A stretch of 33,322 nt of DNA, taken from the NCBI GenBank assembly GCA_019429325.1, contig JAHYJA010000018.1, positions 1 through 33,322 of the forward strand, written 5' to 3'. Below the pieces are notes generated by a model, which was given only the letters and a program-made list of their open reading frames with translations, was not told where the DNA came from and made no database searches. How positions within the stretch are numbered: the first letter of the stretch is position 1; every line of letters begins with the position of its first letter. Made by a program: the position numbers and the translations under genes. Positions 22,827 through 31,535 of the stretch are shown one piece after another. Source of the DNA: Bacteroidales bacterium (GTDB lineage Bacteria; Bacteroidota; Bacteroidia; Bacteroidales; VadinHA17).

Positions 22827-24410
22827 ATGAAGAAGCTTTTCATAATAGTTTTGGTTTTCTGCCTGATAAATGGACTTAATGGATCAGCAGCAGACATCCA
22901 CTGGAACAAACTCTTCCCGTCCCTGAATCAGCATGTTTTGCCTGTGGCAGATACCATCATTAATGAGCAGATCATCAGAGTTGATTCTTTCCGGCTTAAT
23001 ATCATACCCCCGGCCTCAGGCATTCAGTTTTATGGCGACGGCATAATTTTCCTGTCGCAGTCGAGGGTAGAGACCAGGATGGTTCCGGCTCATGTCTCCT
23101 TCGGGACTGTGCAGGCCTATTATGGTCTGGTGAATGACTCTTCGGCAACTGACCGCAGGCTGTTCCTGCCTTTTTCATCCTTTCCTTACCCCTGCGATGC
23201 TACGACATTCAACAGCGATTTTACCATGATGCTTTACACCATGCGTACCCGGAATGATGCTACAGAAAAGATCTGGATGGCCAGGTACCGGCCGCTGGCA
23301 AACAGGCGCGACCGCTGGGAGTTTGATGACAAGCCTCTCAGTTTTTGTACCGGTAATTATACTTACTCTCATCCGGCATTATCTTCAGACGGCACGATCC
23401 TGATCTTCGCATCCGACAGGGAGGATTCGATCGGTGAAATGGATCTCTACATGACCAGGATGGCAGGGTATACATGGATGGAACCCGTGAACATGGGAAG
23501 TTTTATCAACACCCTCGGACATGAGATGCACCCCTTCCTCGATAAGGATAATAACCTTTATTTCTCATCCAACGGACGCAAGGGACTGGGAGGATTCGAC
23601 ATCTGGATGTGCCGCTTCGACGGAAAAGCCTGGGCTTATCCGGTGAATCTTACCTCTGTCATCAATAGTTATAACGACGACATAGCCTTTACCATTGACC
23701 GGGAGGATGGCGTATCTGCTTTTTACACCTCCAGGGAAAGATCCGGCAGACAGAACATGCAGCTCTACAGGGTGGTACTGAATCCGGAAAAACTTACAGG
23801 GGGTATAAAGAACCTTACCCAGGCCTTCAGCAGTATAGCACCTCCGGATAAGCTGATGCAGGAAAGACTGACGGCAATTCTGCCTGAACAAGCGCCACTG
23901 ATTGCGGAAAAAACAGAAGTGAAGGTTGAGCGTGCGGCAAAGCAGCCTGAAACTCAACCGGTTCAGGAAAAGCCGGTCGCCGAAGATGCAAAAAAGGCTG
24001 CAACGGAAGAGACGAAACCTGTTGAAGTCCCGGTTATACAACCATCTGTCCCGGAGAAGAAACCCCTCCCGGAACCTGTCAGGAAACCGGAACCGGCACC
24101 TGTTGCAAAAACTGAACAGCCTTCAATAACTCTCACCGACGCCAGGCAGGTTACACCCGGTGTGACATACATGATTCAGTTTTCCGCAAGCACTAGGCCT
24201 GCGGGAAAATTTCAGATCACCGTCGATGGCAGAAATTATACAACATACGAGTATTTCTACAGCGGGGCATACAGATCGTGTGCCGGGGAGTTCAATAATC
24301 TCGCAGGAGCCAGGGCACTCGAGACAGCCATGAGGAGAGCAGGGTTCAACCAGGCTTTTGTTGTGGCCTTCAGGAACGGCGAAAGGATTGTCTATTATCT
24401 TAACAAGTAA
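22827..24410 (+). CDS. PD40 beta-propeller protein with Pro/Glu-rich linker and SPOR-like C-terminus
   Basis: 527 residues. An N-terminal signal peptide (MKKLFIIVLVFCLINGLNG) leads into a WD40-like/PD40 propeller, about residues 60-335, with blades such as YSHPALSSDGTILIFASDREDS, GHEMHPFLDKDNNLYFSSNGRKGLGGFDIWMC and DDIAFTIDREDGVSAFYTS. A Pro/Glu/Lys-rich linker (about 360-432) follows, then a C-terminal domain of about 95 residues (VTYMIQFSAS...LAGARALETAMRRAGFNQAFVVAFRNGERI). That last part resembles a SPOR-like peptidoglycan-associating fold. This is a PorE-like layout, although PorE normally ends in OmpA. It probably links the PorP-like barrel to peptidoglycan in the periplasm. Confidence 0.82.
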   Translation: MKKLFIIVLVFCLINGLNGSAADIHWNKLFPSLNQHVLPVADTIINEQIIRVDSFRLNIIPPASGIQFYGDGIIFLSQSRVETRMVPAHVSFGTVQAYYGLVNDSSATDRRLFLPFSSFPYPCDATTFNSDFTMMLYTMRTRNDATEKIWMARYRPLANRRDRWEFDDKPLSFCTGNYTYSHPALSSDGTILIFASDREDSIGEMDLYMTRMAGYTWMEPVNMGSFINTLGHEMHPFLDKDNNLYFSSNGRKGLGGFDIWMCRFDGKAWAYPVNLTSVINSYNDDIAFTIDREDGVSAFYTSRERSGRQNMQLYRVVLNPEKLTGGIKNLTQAFSSIAPPDKLMQERLTAILPEQAPLIAEKTEVKVERAAKQPETQPVQEKPVAEDAKKAATEETKPVEVPVIQPSVPEKKPLPEPVRKPEPAPVAKTEQPSITLTDARQVTPGVTYMIQFSASTRPAGKFQITVDGRNYTTYEYFYSGAYRSCAGEFNNLAGARALETAMRRAGFNQAFVVAFRNGERIVYYLNK

Positions 24411-24423
24411 AGGTTTCGCGGAA

Positions 24424-24583
24424 CTTCCCCAAGCTTTTCGTCAGAGTCGGGGAAGACCGCAAGACTCTAAGACTCGGGGACAAATTTCTATTCGATTTAC
24501 AAAGCTGGCTCCAATACCGGATAAAAGACTAAAAAAATCTGTAATTGTGCAACGTTTTATTTTTATCCGGGTCTTTTATCCGG
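24424..24583. other. Intergenic hairpins between the PD40 and DUF2807 genes
   Basis: Two structures are visible in the 219-nt gap. CTTCCCC (24424-24430) can pair with GGGGAAG (24449-24455). More striking, CCGGATAAAAGAC (24517-24529) is the exact reverse complement of GTCTTTTATCCGG (24571-24583). A second copy of its partner, TTTTATCCGG, sits at 24561-24570, separated by GTC, so the left arm has two alternative partners. No long U-run marks either as a standard terminator. Role unclear. Confidence 0.6.
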
Positions 24584-24629
24584 AACATTAATCAATTGAT
24601 GAGACCTGAATAAACGAAAGAACAATGAA

Positions 24630-25349
24630 ATGAGAAACCTGAAGTATTTTACCATTGTACTGATCTGCCTGAGCATGACAGCATGCCTGAACGGCCAGAT
24701 CAGGAAAACAGTCTATGGGAACAAAAAAGTTGTCACGAGGGAGAGACAAGCAAGGGATTTCACAGGTATAAGGGTCAGTACGGGAATCGATGTTTACCTG
24801 AGCCAGGGAAACAGTCCGAAGCTTACCGTCGAAGCCGACGAGAACCTGCACGAATATATTATTACAGAGAACCGGAATGGTGTCCTCCATGTTTATACGG
24901 ACGCCAATATCCGTTCGGCTGAGAGAAAACGGGTTTATGTTACGATGAAAAATGTCACATCTGTGGAGACTTCCAGCGCAGGTGATGTAATCGGAGAGAC
25001 CCCCATAAGAACAACGACCTTAAGACTCTCTGCAAGCAGTGCGGGCAGTATCAAGCTTGAGGTTTATGCCGACAGGATAAAGGCCGGCATAAGCAGTTCG
25101 GGTGATATTACACTCTCCGGTGAGGCGGATGAACTGGAAGCGGGGCTCAGCAGCGCCGGCGACCTGAACGCTTTCAATCTTACCGTCAGAGAGGCTGACA
25201 TATCGGCATCAAGTGCCGGTGATGCCGATATAACGGTAACGGAAAAACTTACTGCAAGGGCTTCAAGCGCAGGAGACATCAACTACAGGGGCAATCCCAA
25301 ATATATCGATGCCCATTCTTCAAGCGCAGGAGGAATACGCAAAAGGTAG
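24630..25349 (+). CDS. DUF2807 (head-GIN) beta-solenoid lipoprotein
   Basis: 239 residues. The N-terminus has a hydrophobic signal ending in MTAC (Cys19), a plausible lipoprotein site. The remainder fits the DUF2807 head-GIN pattern: FTGIRVSTGIDVYLSQGNSPKLTVEADENL, then a right-handed beta-solenoid. Seven copies of an SSAGD-like motif start at residues 115, 136, 155, 174, 194, 212 and 231, 18-21 residues apart. Such proteins are common in Bacteroidota, are cell-surface or periplasmic, and have no settled function (auto-transporter adhesin is a database label). It ends just before a terminator and is probably transcribed alone. Confidence 0.87.
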   Translation: MRNLKYFTIVLICLSMTACLNGQIRKTVYGNKKVVTRERQARDFTGIRVSTGIDVYLSQGNSPKLTVEADENLHEYIITENRNGVLHVYTDANIRSAERKRVYVTMKNVTSVETSSAGDVIGETPIRTTTLRLSASSAGSIKLEVYADRIKAGISSSGDITLSGEADELEAGLSSAGDLNAFNLTVREADISASSAGDADITVTEKLTARASSAGDINYRGNPKYIDAHSSSAGGIRKR

Positions 25350-25383
25350 TTACAATCCAATATATACTTTCTGCTTATAACAT

Positions 25384-25416
25384 GCCGCCAGGGTCACACC
25401 TGACGGCTTTTTTTTT
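25384..25416 (+). terminator. Rho-independent terminator after the DUF2807 gene
   Basis: GCCGCCAGG (25384-25392) pairs with CCTGACGGC (25399-25407) with one mismatch and a 6-nt loop, directly followed by nine Ts. It lies 34 nt after the upstream stop and in front of pgi, which argues against any pgi start upstream of it. Confidence 0.88.
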
Positions 25417-25423
25417 AACTTTG
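25416..25423 (+). promoter_or_regulatory. Putative -7 element for the pgi operon
   Basis: TAACTTTG matches the Bacteroidota TAnnTTTG box. It begins at the end of the upstream terminator's T-run and lies 33 nt before the pgi ATG at 25457. Confidence 0.6.
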
Positions 25424-25456
25424 CATTATAAGCGAACCGAGTATAAACCCATAATT

Positions 25457-26800
25457 ATGAAAGAAAATTTAAATATCGATCTGAAAAATACAGCCGGATT
25501 TGTCCCGTTCGAGGAGGTTGCGGCGCTTGCCCGGCTTTCGGTTATGCATCTCGACACCCTCAATAAAGGGACCGGTGCCGGAGGTGATTTTCTCGGATGG
25601 ATGTCCCTTCCCGATGATATTATACCTCAGCTCGACAGGATCGGGAAAGTGGCCCGCCACCTGAGGTCGGTCTCTGACACAACGGTAATCATAGGGATCG
25701 GTGGTTCATACCTTGGTGCAAGGGCAGTCATCGAAGCTCTCTCCCACACTTTTCAGCCGTTAATAAAGGGGAAACAACACCATATCCTTTACGCAGGCCA
25801 GACTATCTGCGAAGATTATATGTCGGACCTCCTGGAGATCCTTGACAACAGGAACTATTCCATCGTGGTAATTTCAAAATCAGGCACCACCACCGAACCT
25901 GCAATAGCCTTCAGGATACTTAAGGATCATCTTGAGAGGAAAGTGGGTAAGCCGGTAGCCGCCGACAGGATAATAGCAATTACCGACAGGGAAAAAGGGG
26001 CGCTCCGGTCGATGGCGGAACTGAACGGATATGAGACATTTGTTATTCCCGATAATATCGGCGGCCGGTTTTCGGTGCTGACACCCGTCGGTCTGTTGCC
26101 CATAGCGATCAGCGGACTCGACATCAGCGCCCTGGTAAAAGGTGCCAAAGCCATGGAGGCGCTCACAAGAAACAACAAGGATGCTTCATCCAACCCCTCC
26201 CTCCTTTATGCCGCCGCAAGAAACCTTATCATGCAATCGGGACGTAACACCGAGATACTCGCCGGATTCACTCCCCGGCTTCATTATTTCGCCGAATGGT
26301 GGAAACAGCTGTACGGCGAAAGCGAGGGGAAAGAGGGGAAAGGGATCTTTCCGTCGTCGGTTGATTTTACGACCGATCTCCATTCGCTGGGGCAATACAT
26401 CCAGGAAGGCCAAAGGATCCTGTTTGAGACGATCATTTCCGTAAAAAATCCCCGTAAAAAGATCACAGTCCCGCCAGAGAAGGATGATGCCGACCAGCTG
26501 AACTATATTGCCGGAAAAAGGCTTTCGGAGGTTAACTGCTGCGCTGAAAAAGGGACAGTCCTGGCACATAACGATGGCGGGGTGCCCATAATTACCCTTT
26601 CCGTCCCTCAACTGGATGAATATTACATGGGGCAATTGATTTATTTCTTTGAGATGGCCTGCGCCATAAGCGGATATATCCTCGATATCAATCCCTTTGA
26701 TCAGCCGGGAGTTGAGGCTTACAAGAAAAACATGTTTGCGCTCCTTAACAAGCCGGGGTTTGAAACAGAGTCGAAGAAGATAAAGGAAAAATTAAAATAA
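25457..26800 (+). CDS. pgi: Glucose-6-phosphate isomerase
   Basis: 447 residues from the ATG at 25457. An in-frame start at 25382 was rejected because it lies in the preceding terminator. It interconverts glucose-6-phosphate and fructose-6-phosphate in the cytoplasm. SIS-domain motifs are visible: GIGGSYLGARAVIEAL, VVISKSGTTTEPAIAF and the PGI signature NIGGRFSVLTPVGL. The C-terminal active-site block INPFDQPGVEAYKKNMFALL is intact. The size is that of the shorter bacterial/Firmicutes-Bacteroidota type rather than the 550-residue type. It is followed after 8 nt by a PfkB kinase gene, so the two likely share a message. Confidence 0.95.
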   Translation: MKENLNIDLKNTAGFVPFEEVAALARLSVMHLDTLNKGTGAGGDFLGWMSLPDDIIPQLDRIGKVARHLRSVSDTTVIIGIGGSYLGARAVIEALSHTFQPLIKGKQHHILYAGQTICEDYMSDLLEILDNRNYSIVVISKSGTTTEPAIAFRILKDHLERKVGKPVAADRIIAITDREKGALRSMAELNGYETFVIPDNIGGRFSVLTPVGLLPIAISGLDISALVKGAKAMEALTRNNKDASSNPSLLYAAARNLIMQSGRNTEILAGFTPRLHYFAEWWKQLYGESEGKEGKGIFPSSVDFTTDLHSLGQYIQEGQRILFETIISVKNPRKKITVPPEKDDADQLNYIAGKRLSEVNCCAEKGTVLAHNDGGVPIITLSVPQLDEYYMGQLIYFFEMACAISGYILDINPFDQPGVEAYKKNMFALLNKPGFETESKKIKEKLK

Positions 26801-26808
26801 TAACAAAT

Positions 26809-27888
26809 ATGAAGATGGAACTTAAGAAAGATGCTGCGTGGGCGCTTCTGGTGCCAAGCAGTATGGGAGTACGGCTCACTCCGGCTAACGCTCAGCCGGT
26901 ACATTGCAGCGACACTTATCATATGTACGCTACCAGCGCCGAGACCAACGTTATAAGCATTTCGTCATACCTTGGCCTGCCGGTGAAGGTCCTGACAACA
27001 TTTGTCAAGGGAAGCCCGATCGCGCGTTTCATTAAAGATAACCTAGCCGGACGGCATATCGCTTATGAGGGTGTCGAAGTGGAACAGGGCGGCCCGTGGG
27101 GCTACCGCCACCAGTTCAACATAGCTGATTGCGGTTTCGGGACACGCGGTCCGAGGGTCCACAACGACCGTGCGGGTGAGGTGGGCAGAACCCTTAATGT
27201 GAAGGATTTTGACCTCGACAGGATATTCGGGAAGGAGGGTGTTCAGATACTCCACCTCTCAGGACTGATCGGAGCCCTTTCGCCTGAGACAAGCAGGTTC
27301 TGCCTTGAGCTTGCACAGGCAGCAAAGAAACACGGCACACGTATCTCCTTCGACCTCAATTATCGTGCTACATTCTGGAAAGGCCGCGAAAAGGAGCTCG
27401 CAGGGGTCTTTTCCGAGATAGCAGGCATCGCCGATATACTGGTCGGCAACGAAGAGGATTTTCAGCTGTGCCTGGGCATTGAAGGACCAGAGGCAGGTGG
27501 AAAAGATCTTGCAGCCCAGATCGGGAACTTCAAAGGGATGATCAGAAATACCAGAAAAGTATTTCCTGAAGTTGAAGTTTTTGCCACAACCCTACGGCAG
27601 GTCATCAGTGTCAATGAACATCTCTGGGGAGCCATAATGCTTGAAGGTGACAACTGGCATGTTGTCGAACCGCGTGAGATTCAAATACTTGACCGTATCG
27701 GCGGTGGTGACGGTTTTGTGGGAGGCATGCTCTATGCCATCCTTAAGAATATGGAACCGGAAAAATGGATACAGTTCGGATGGGCGACAGGAGCGCTTGC
27801 CACCACTGCGCTTACAGACTATGCCCAGCCCGCCGACGAGGAACAGGTGTGGAGCATCTGGAAAGGGAACGCCAGGGTAAAACGATAG
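26809..27888 (+). CDS. PfkB-family sugar kinase, KdgK-like
   Basis: 359 residues. The C-terminal DRIGGGDGF segment (295-303) contains the catalytic Asp301 and anion hole of PfkB enzymes. FDLNYRATFW (181-190) and NEEDFQL (214-220) are typical of 2-keto-3-deoxygluconate kinases, which make KDPG for the Entner-Doudoroff and uronate routes. The common GGGDAF is GGGDGF here. The assignment to KDG kinase is a family inference; other aldo- or ketose substrates are possible. It is 8 nt downstream of pgi and convergent with the next gene, which ends 6 nt away. Confidence 0.85.
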   Translation: MKMELKKDAAWALLVPSSMGVRLTPANAQPVHCSDTYHMYATSAETNVISISSYLGLPVKVLTTFVKGSPIARFIKDNLAGRHIAYEGVEVEQGGPWGYRHQFNIADCGFGTRGPRVHNDRAGEVGRTLNVKDFDLDRIFGKEGVQILHLSGLIGALSPETSRFCLELAQAAKKHGTRISFDLNYRATFWKGREKELAGVFSEIAGIADILVGNEEDFQLCLGIEGPEAGGKDLAAQIGNFKGMIRNTRKVFPEVEVFATTLRQVISVNEHLWGAIMLEGDNWHVVEPREIQILDRIGGGDGFVGGMLYAILKNMEPEKWIQFGWATGALATTALTDYAQPADEEQVWSIWKGNARVKR

Positions 27889-27894
27889 AGCCTG

Positions 27895-29244
27895 CTATTC
27901 CCTGACAGCCAGCTTCTGTTCCTTAATAAAATCACCGATTATCCCTGTGAGATCCGGATAACCTATCTCCTGCAGGTCGTACCAGACCCTGGTAGATGGC
28001 TTCCTGATCATGATTATCCGGTTGAGATCTATCGGAGTCGCAATGATCACCGTGTCGCATTCCGTATTGTTAATGGTCGTTTCAAGGTCGGATAACTGCT
28101 TATCACCATATCCCATTGCAGGTAACAGGGTTCCTATTTCCGGGTAGATCCTGAAAGTCTCACTAAGGCTCCCGACAGTAAAGGGCCGTGGATCAACCAG
28201 TTCTGAAGCCCCGTACTTCCGTGCAGCGACCACTCCTGCCCCGATCTTCATCTCGCCATGTGTAAGCGTGGGGCCGTCTTCAACCACCAGTACCCTTTTA
28301 CCCCTTATCAACGATGCATCGTCAACCCGTATTGGTGAGGCACCATCCACCACGATCGCTTTGGGATTGACCTTCTCAATACTCTCCCTTACCGTCTGTA
28401 TGGCTTCAGGTCCGGCAGTGTCGATCTTATTTATCACAACCACATCGGCCAGTCGAAGCGTCACCTCGCCCGGATAATAGGTCAGTTCATGGCCGGCACG
28501 ATGAGGATCGGTTACCGTGATCATCAGATCAGGCTTATAGAAAGGAAAATCGTTATTGCCCCCGTCCCAGACAATGACATCACATCCGTCCGGGTCTTTT
28601 TCCGCCTCGCGGAGAATTGCCTCATAATCGACCCCTGCATAAATTACGTTACCCCTCACAACATGCGGCTCATACTCCTCCATCTCCTCGATCGTGCATT
28701 TATGTTTTGCCAGATCATCCACGGTGGCAAAGCGCTGGACTTTCTGGGCGAAGAGGTCGCCATACGGCATAGGGTGTCGAACTGCCACAACCTTAAGCCC
28801 TTCCTCCATCAGGATCTCTATGACCCTCCTCGATGTCTGGCTCTTGCCACATCCTGTCCTTACAGCCCCAACCGCAATCACGGGCTTGCTGCTCCTGAGC
28901 ATGGTGCCTGCCGGCCCAAGAAGGACAAAGCCGGCTCCCGCGGCATTAACAATGGCGCTTACCTCCATCACCTTCTGGTATGTAACGTCACTGTAGGAAA
29001 ACACACATTCATCCGCATTTAACTTCTTTATCAGCTGAGGCAGGTCCGACTCCGGAAAAACAGGGATCCCTTCAGGATATAATCTGCCCGACAGCTCAGC
29101 AGGATATCTTCTCCCGTCAATATCAGGGATCTGGGCTGCAGTAAATGCAACCACATTATAAAATTCATTATCCCTGTAGCATGTGTTAAAATTATGAAAA
29201 TCCCGTCCGGCAGCGCCGATAATTATTACATTTTTCCTGGTCAT
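27895..29244 (-). CDS. Cyclic 2,3-diphosphoglycerate synthase-like P-loop protein
   Basis: 449 residues. A Rossmann-like N-terminus (KNVIIIGAAGRDFHNFNTCYRDN) precedes a P-loop-like element (VGAVRTGCGKSQTSRR, about 125-140). VWDGGNNDFPFYKPDLMITVTDPHRAGHEL and VVVINKID are GTPase-like segments, and DGPTLTHGEMKIGAGVVAARKYGA is the family's strongly conserved block. These match cyclic 2,3-diphosphoglycerate synthetase, which forms the cyclic anhydride from 2,3-bisphosphoglycerate in hyperthermophilic methanogens. Bacterial homologues exist, but their product has not, to my knowledge, been settled. A minus-strand TAAATTTG at 29309-29316 could be its -7 box, 64 nt upstream. Confidence 0.83.
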   Translation of the reverse strand: MTRKNVIIIGAAGRDFHNFNTCYRDNEFYNVVAFTAAQIPDIDGRRYPAELSGRLYPEGIPVFPESDLPQLIKKLNADECVFSYSDVTYQKVMEVSAIVNAAGAGFVLLGPAGTMLRSSKPVIAVGAVRTGCGKSQTSRRVIEILMEEGLKVVAVRHPMPYGDLFAQKVQRFATVDDLAKHKCTIEEMEEYEPHVVRGNVIYAGVDYEAILREAEKDPDGCDVIVWDGGNNDFPFYKPDLMITVTDPHRAGHELTYYPGEVTLRLADVVVINKIDTAGPEAIQTVRESIEKVNPKAIVVDGASPIRVDDASLIRGKRVLVVEDGPTLTHGEMKIGAGVVAARKYGASELVDPRPFTVGSLSETFRIYPEIGTLLPAMGYGDKQLSDLETTINNTECDTVIIATPIDLNRIIMIRKPSTRVWYDLQEIGYPDLTGIIGDFIKEQKLAVRE

Positions 29245-29308
29245 ATTGCCTCCATTTTTAGATTATGAAATATTTTAAAGCTGAATAAGTTTTATTATTA
29301 GGAACAGG

Positions 29309-29316
29309 CAAATTTA
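29309..29316 (-). promoter_or_regulatory. Possible -7 element for the cDPG synthase-like gene
   Basis: On the minus strand this reads TAAATTTG, matching TAnnTTTG, 64 nt upstream of the ATG at 29244. It lies in a 251-nt AT-rich divergent region that holds no other gene I can support. Confidence 0.4.
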
Positions 29317-29495
29317 ACCTTTGCGGACCGAAATTCCGAACATTTCCGGATAATTGTTAAACAGTTACATTTTGAGCTTAATAAATTATTCATCAATATA
29401 TTAACAGATCACACCGTCGATTGTGAAAATATGTTAAATAAAATGTTTTTGAGATAAATAAGATGTGGCAAATTCTTTGTACTATTATGGCTTAA

Positions 29496-30107
29496 ATGAA
29501 TGTTTTAGCCCACATATACCTTTCCGGCGATTCCGATAAGATAATCATCGGCAATTACATAGGAGACTATGTTAAGGGTCGTGATTATCTGAAATATCCT
29601 GATCTTATCAGAAAGGGCATTATCCTTCACCGTCACATTGACGGGTTCACCGACCGTCATCCGGTCGTTCACCGCAGTAAAATATTTTTCACCCGGAAAT
29701 ATTACAAGTATTCAGGTGTGGTAACCGATATTATCTATGATCATTTTCTCACGAAGGAGTGGAATTTTTTTTCGCGCAGGCCTCTGGAGAGTGTCACCTA
29801 TAATTTTTACAGGGCGCTTGTGAATAACTATGAACTGCTTCCGGAAAATGTTCAGCAGATGATGCCCTTTTTCATCATAAACAACTGGATCGAATCGTAT
29901 CAGACGGTAGGGGGGATACGGAACGTTTTAAAAACCCTGAGCAAACGTACCACTCTTCCGAAGGAGACAAGGTTCGCCATCCGTGCACTTAAAAAGAATT
30001 ATTCCTCTCTCCAGGAAGACTTTATGGAGTTCTTCCCGCAGCTGATCGATTATGTAGAGAAGGATTTCGGAATCGAGATATCCCACCGCATTACGATCCC
30101 ATTCTGA
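29496..30107 (+). CDS. AcpH-like acyl carrier protein phosphodiesterase (DUF479)
   Basis: 203 residues. The opening MNVLAHIYLSGDSDKIIIGNYIGDYVKG and the GIILHRHIDGFTDRHPVV segment match ACP phosphodiesterase (E. coli AcpH). The His/Asp positions LAH, GDYV and HRHID are the likely HD-like metal site. AcpH removes the 4'-phosphopantetheine group from holo-ACP. In Bacteroidota the same family is widespread and its physiological role is unclear. Its TGA stop abuts the stop codon of rodA on the other strand (TGATCA at 30105-30110). Confidence 0.88.
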   Translation: MNVLAHIYLSGDSDKIIIGNYIGDYVKGRDYLKYPDLIRKGIILHRHIDGFTDRHPVVHRSKIFFTRKYYKYSGVVTDIIYDHFLTKEWNFFSRRPLESVTYNFYRALVNNYELLPENVQQMMPFFIINNWIESYQTVGGIRNVLKTLSKRTTLPKETRFAIRALKKNYSSLQEDFMEFFPQLIDYVEKDFGIEISHRITIPF

Positions 30108-31535
30108 TCATATAAGATGCTCATTACGGCTTGCATCGAGCCTCAGAAATATAAAAAGAAGTATTGTAAATCCCCAGAGGGAACTGCCTCCGTAGCTGAA
30201 AAAGGGCAGAGGGATGCCGATTACGGGAACCAGGCCGGTAGCCATTCCGATATTAATAAAGAAATGGACAAAAAATACAGATATGACCCCGTACCCGTAG
30301 ATCCTGGGGAAAGCTGATTTCTGCCTTTCCGCGAGGAAAACCAGGCGGAGGAGAAAGAATAAGAACAAGCCTATAACCACCAGGGACCCGGCAAATCCCC
30401 ACTCCTCCCCCACGGTACAGAAAATGAAATCGGTGCTCTGGGCAGGTACGAACTTGAATTTGGTCTGGGTTCCCTGCAGGTAGCCTTTTCCAGTCAATCC
30501 TCCGGATCCGATCGATATAAGCGACTGGTTAAGGTTATAACCCGTACCGTGCGGGTCGGATTTAAAACCGAGCATTATCTCCACCCTCTCCTTCTGATGA
30601 GGCTTAAGCAATGTGTTGAAGGCAAAATTTACACTGTTTATGAAAAGAATACTGCCAATAAGGAAAAGGTAGATAACCAGTATCGAAACTGCCTTCCTGT
30701 TATAAATATAGACTGCAAACACCATTCCTGAAAGAATGAGCGAGATCAGGATGATGATCTCTTCGTTTTCACGTAACTTCAGAACGAAATAGCTGAACAG
30801 GTATAATATCCCTGTGATAAGCGTAAATATTCCCAGGCCTGTAAAGCATAATTTCCATTTTCTTGTTGCAGCAAGTATCAGAATAAAAGCGATCGTGATC
30901 AGTGCAAAATTTATATAAAGATTGTCAAAGAGAAGGGTGACGAAAAACAATATTGCCATAATTACACCTGATACAAAGATATAGGGGCTGAGTCCCTCCC
31001 TGAACAGGACAATAAAAAAAGAGAGGAAGACAACAGCGGAACCCATGTCTGGCTGAAGGATGATGAGGATCATCGGGAAGAGGATAATTGCCGAGGCGGT
31101 CAGAACGGAGGTGAGCCGGGTAAGATCATGCCTCCCGGAGCTGAGGAAGGCTGCCAGGGCAAGAGCAGTGCCGAACTTGGCAAATTCGGAAGGCTGAAGA
31201 CTCAGCGAGCCGAATTCAAACCACGATTTTGCCCCGTTTACTTCCTTTCCTATGATCAGAACAAGCAGAAGGAGGATCATCATTCCGGCATATATGAGCC
31301 AGGCGAAAAAGAAATAGAACCTGCTGTCGATTATCACTATAAAAACAGCAAGAATAATGGTTGCAAGAATCCAGATGAACTGCTTCCCGTACCGCTGTGA
31401 AAGGTTAAGTAATCCAGTCTCTTCTTCATTGAAGACGGCAGCATAGATATTGAACCATCCCATTATGACCATCACGAGAAAGATCAGGACAGTGACCTTG
31501 TCGATCCCCTGCCATATATTTATGCTTCTTCTCAC
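30108..31535 (-). CDS. rodA: Rod-shape SEDS glycosyltransferase RodA
   Basis: 475 residues with about ten to twelve membrane helices. It polymerises lipid II into glycan strands for cell elongation together with PBP2. SEDS signatures are seen: GAKSWFEFGSLSLQPSEFAKFG in the first half, and LVPVIGIPLPFFSYGGSSL near the C-terminus. The start is a GTG at 31535 that overlaps the PBP2 stop (GTGA), a tight translational coupling. It is longer than typical RodA (about 370), with an enlarged middle region (about residues 200-300) of extra hydrophobic segments, a trait also seen in other Bacteroidota RodA proteins. The stop abuts the convergent AcpH-like stop. Confidence 0.95.
   Translation of the reverse strand: MRRSINIWQGIDKVTVLIFLVMVIMGWFNIYAAVFNEEETGLLNLSQRYGKQFIWILATIILAVFIVIIDSRFYFFFAWLIYAGMMILLLLVLIIGKEVNGAKSWFEFGSLSLQPSEFAKFGTALALAAFLSSGRHDLTRLTSVLTASAIILFPMILIILQPDMGSAVVFLSFFIVLFREGLSPYIFVSGVIMAILFFVTLLFDNLYINFALITIAFILILAATRKWKLCFTGLGIFTLITGILYLFSYFVLKLRENEEIIILISLILSGMVFAVYIYNRKAVSILVIYLFLIGSILFINSVNFAFNTLLKPHQKERVEIMLGFKSDPHGTGYNLNQSLISIGSGGLTGKGYLQGTQTKFKFVPAQSTDFIFCTVGEEWGFAGSLVVIGLFLFFLLRLVFLAERQKSAFPRIYGYGVISVFFVHFFINIGMATGLVPVIGIPLPFFSYGGSSLWGFTILLFIFLRLDASRNEHLI

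Noticed and set aside
25382-25456. Earlier start giving a 472-residue Pgi
   Set aside because: The extra codons lie in a terminator hairpin and promoter; the ATG at 25457 gives the standard N-terminus.
28489-29022. 177-codon plus-strand open frame inside the cDPG synthase-like gene
   Set aside because: It is fully antisense to a well-conserved gene and shows no family features.
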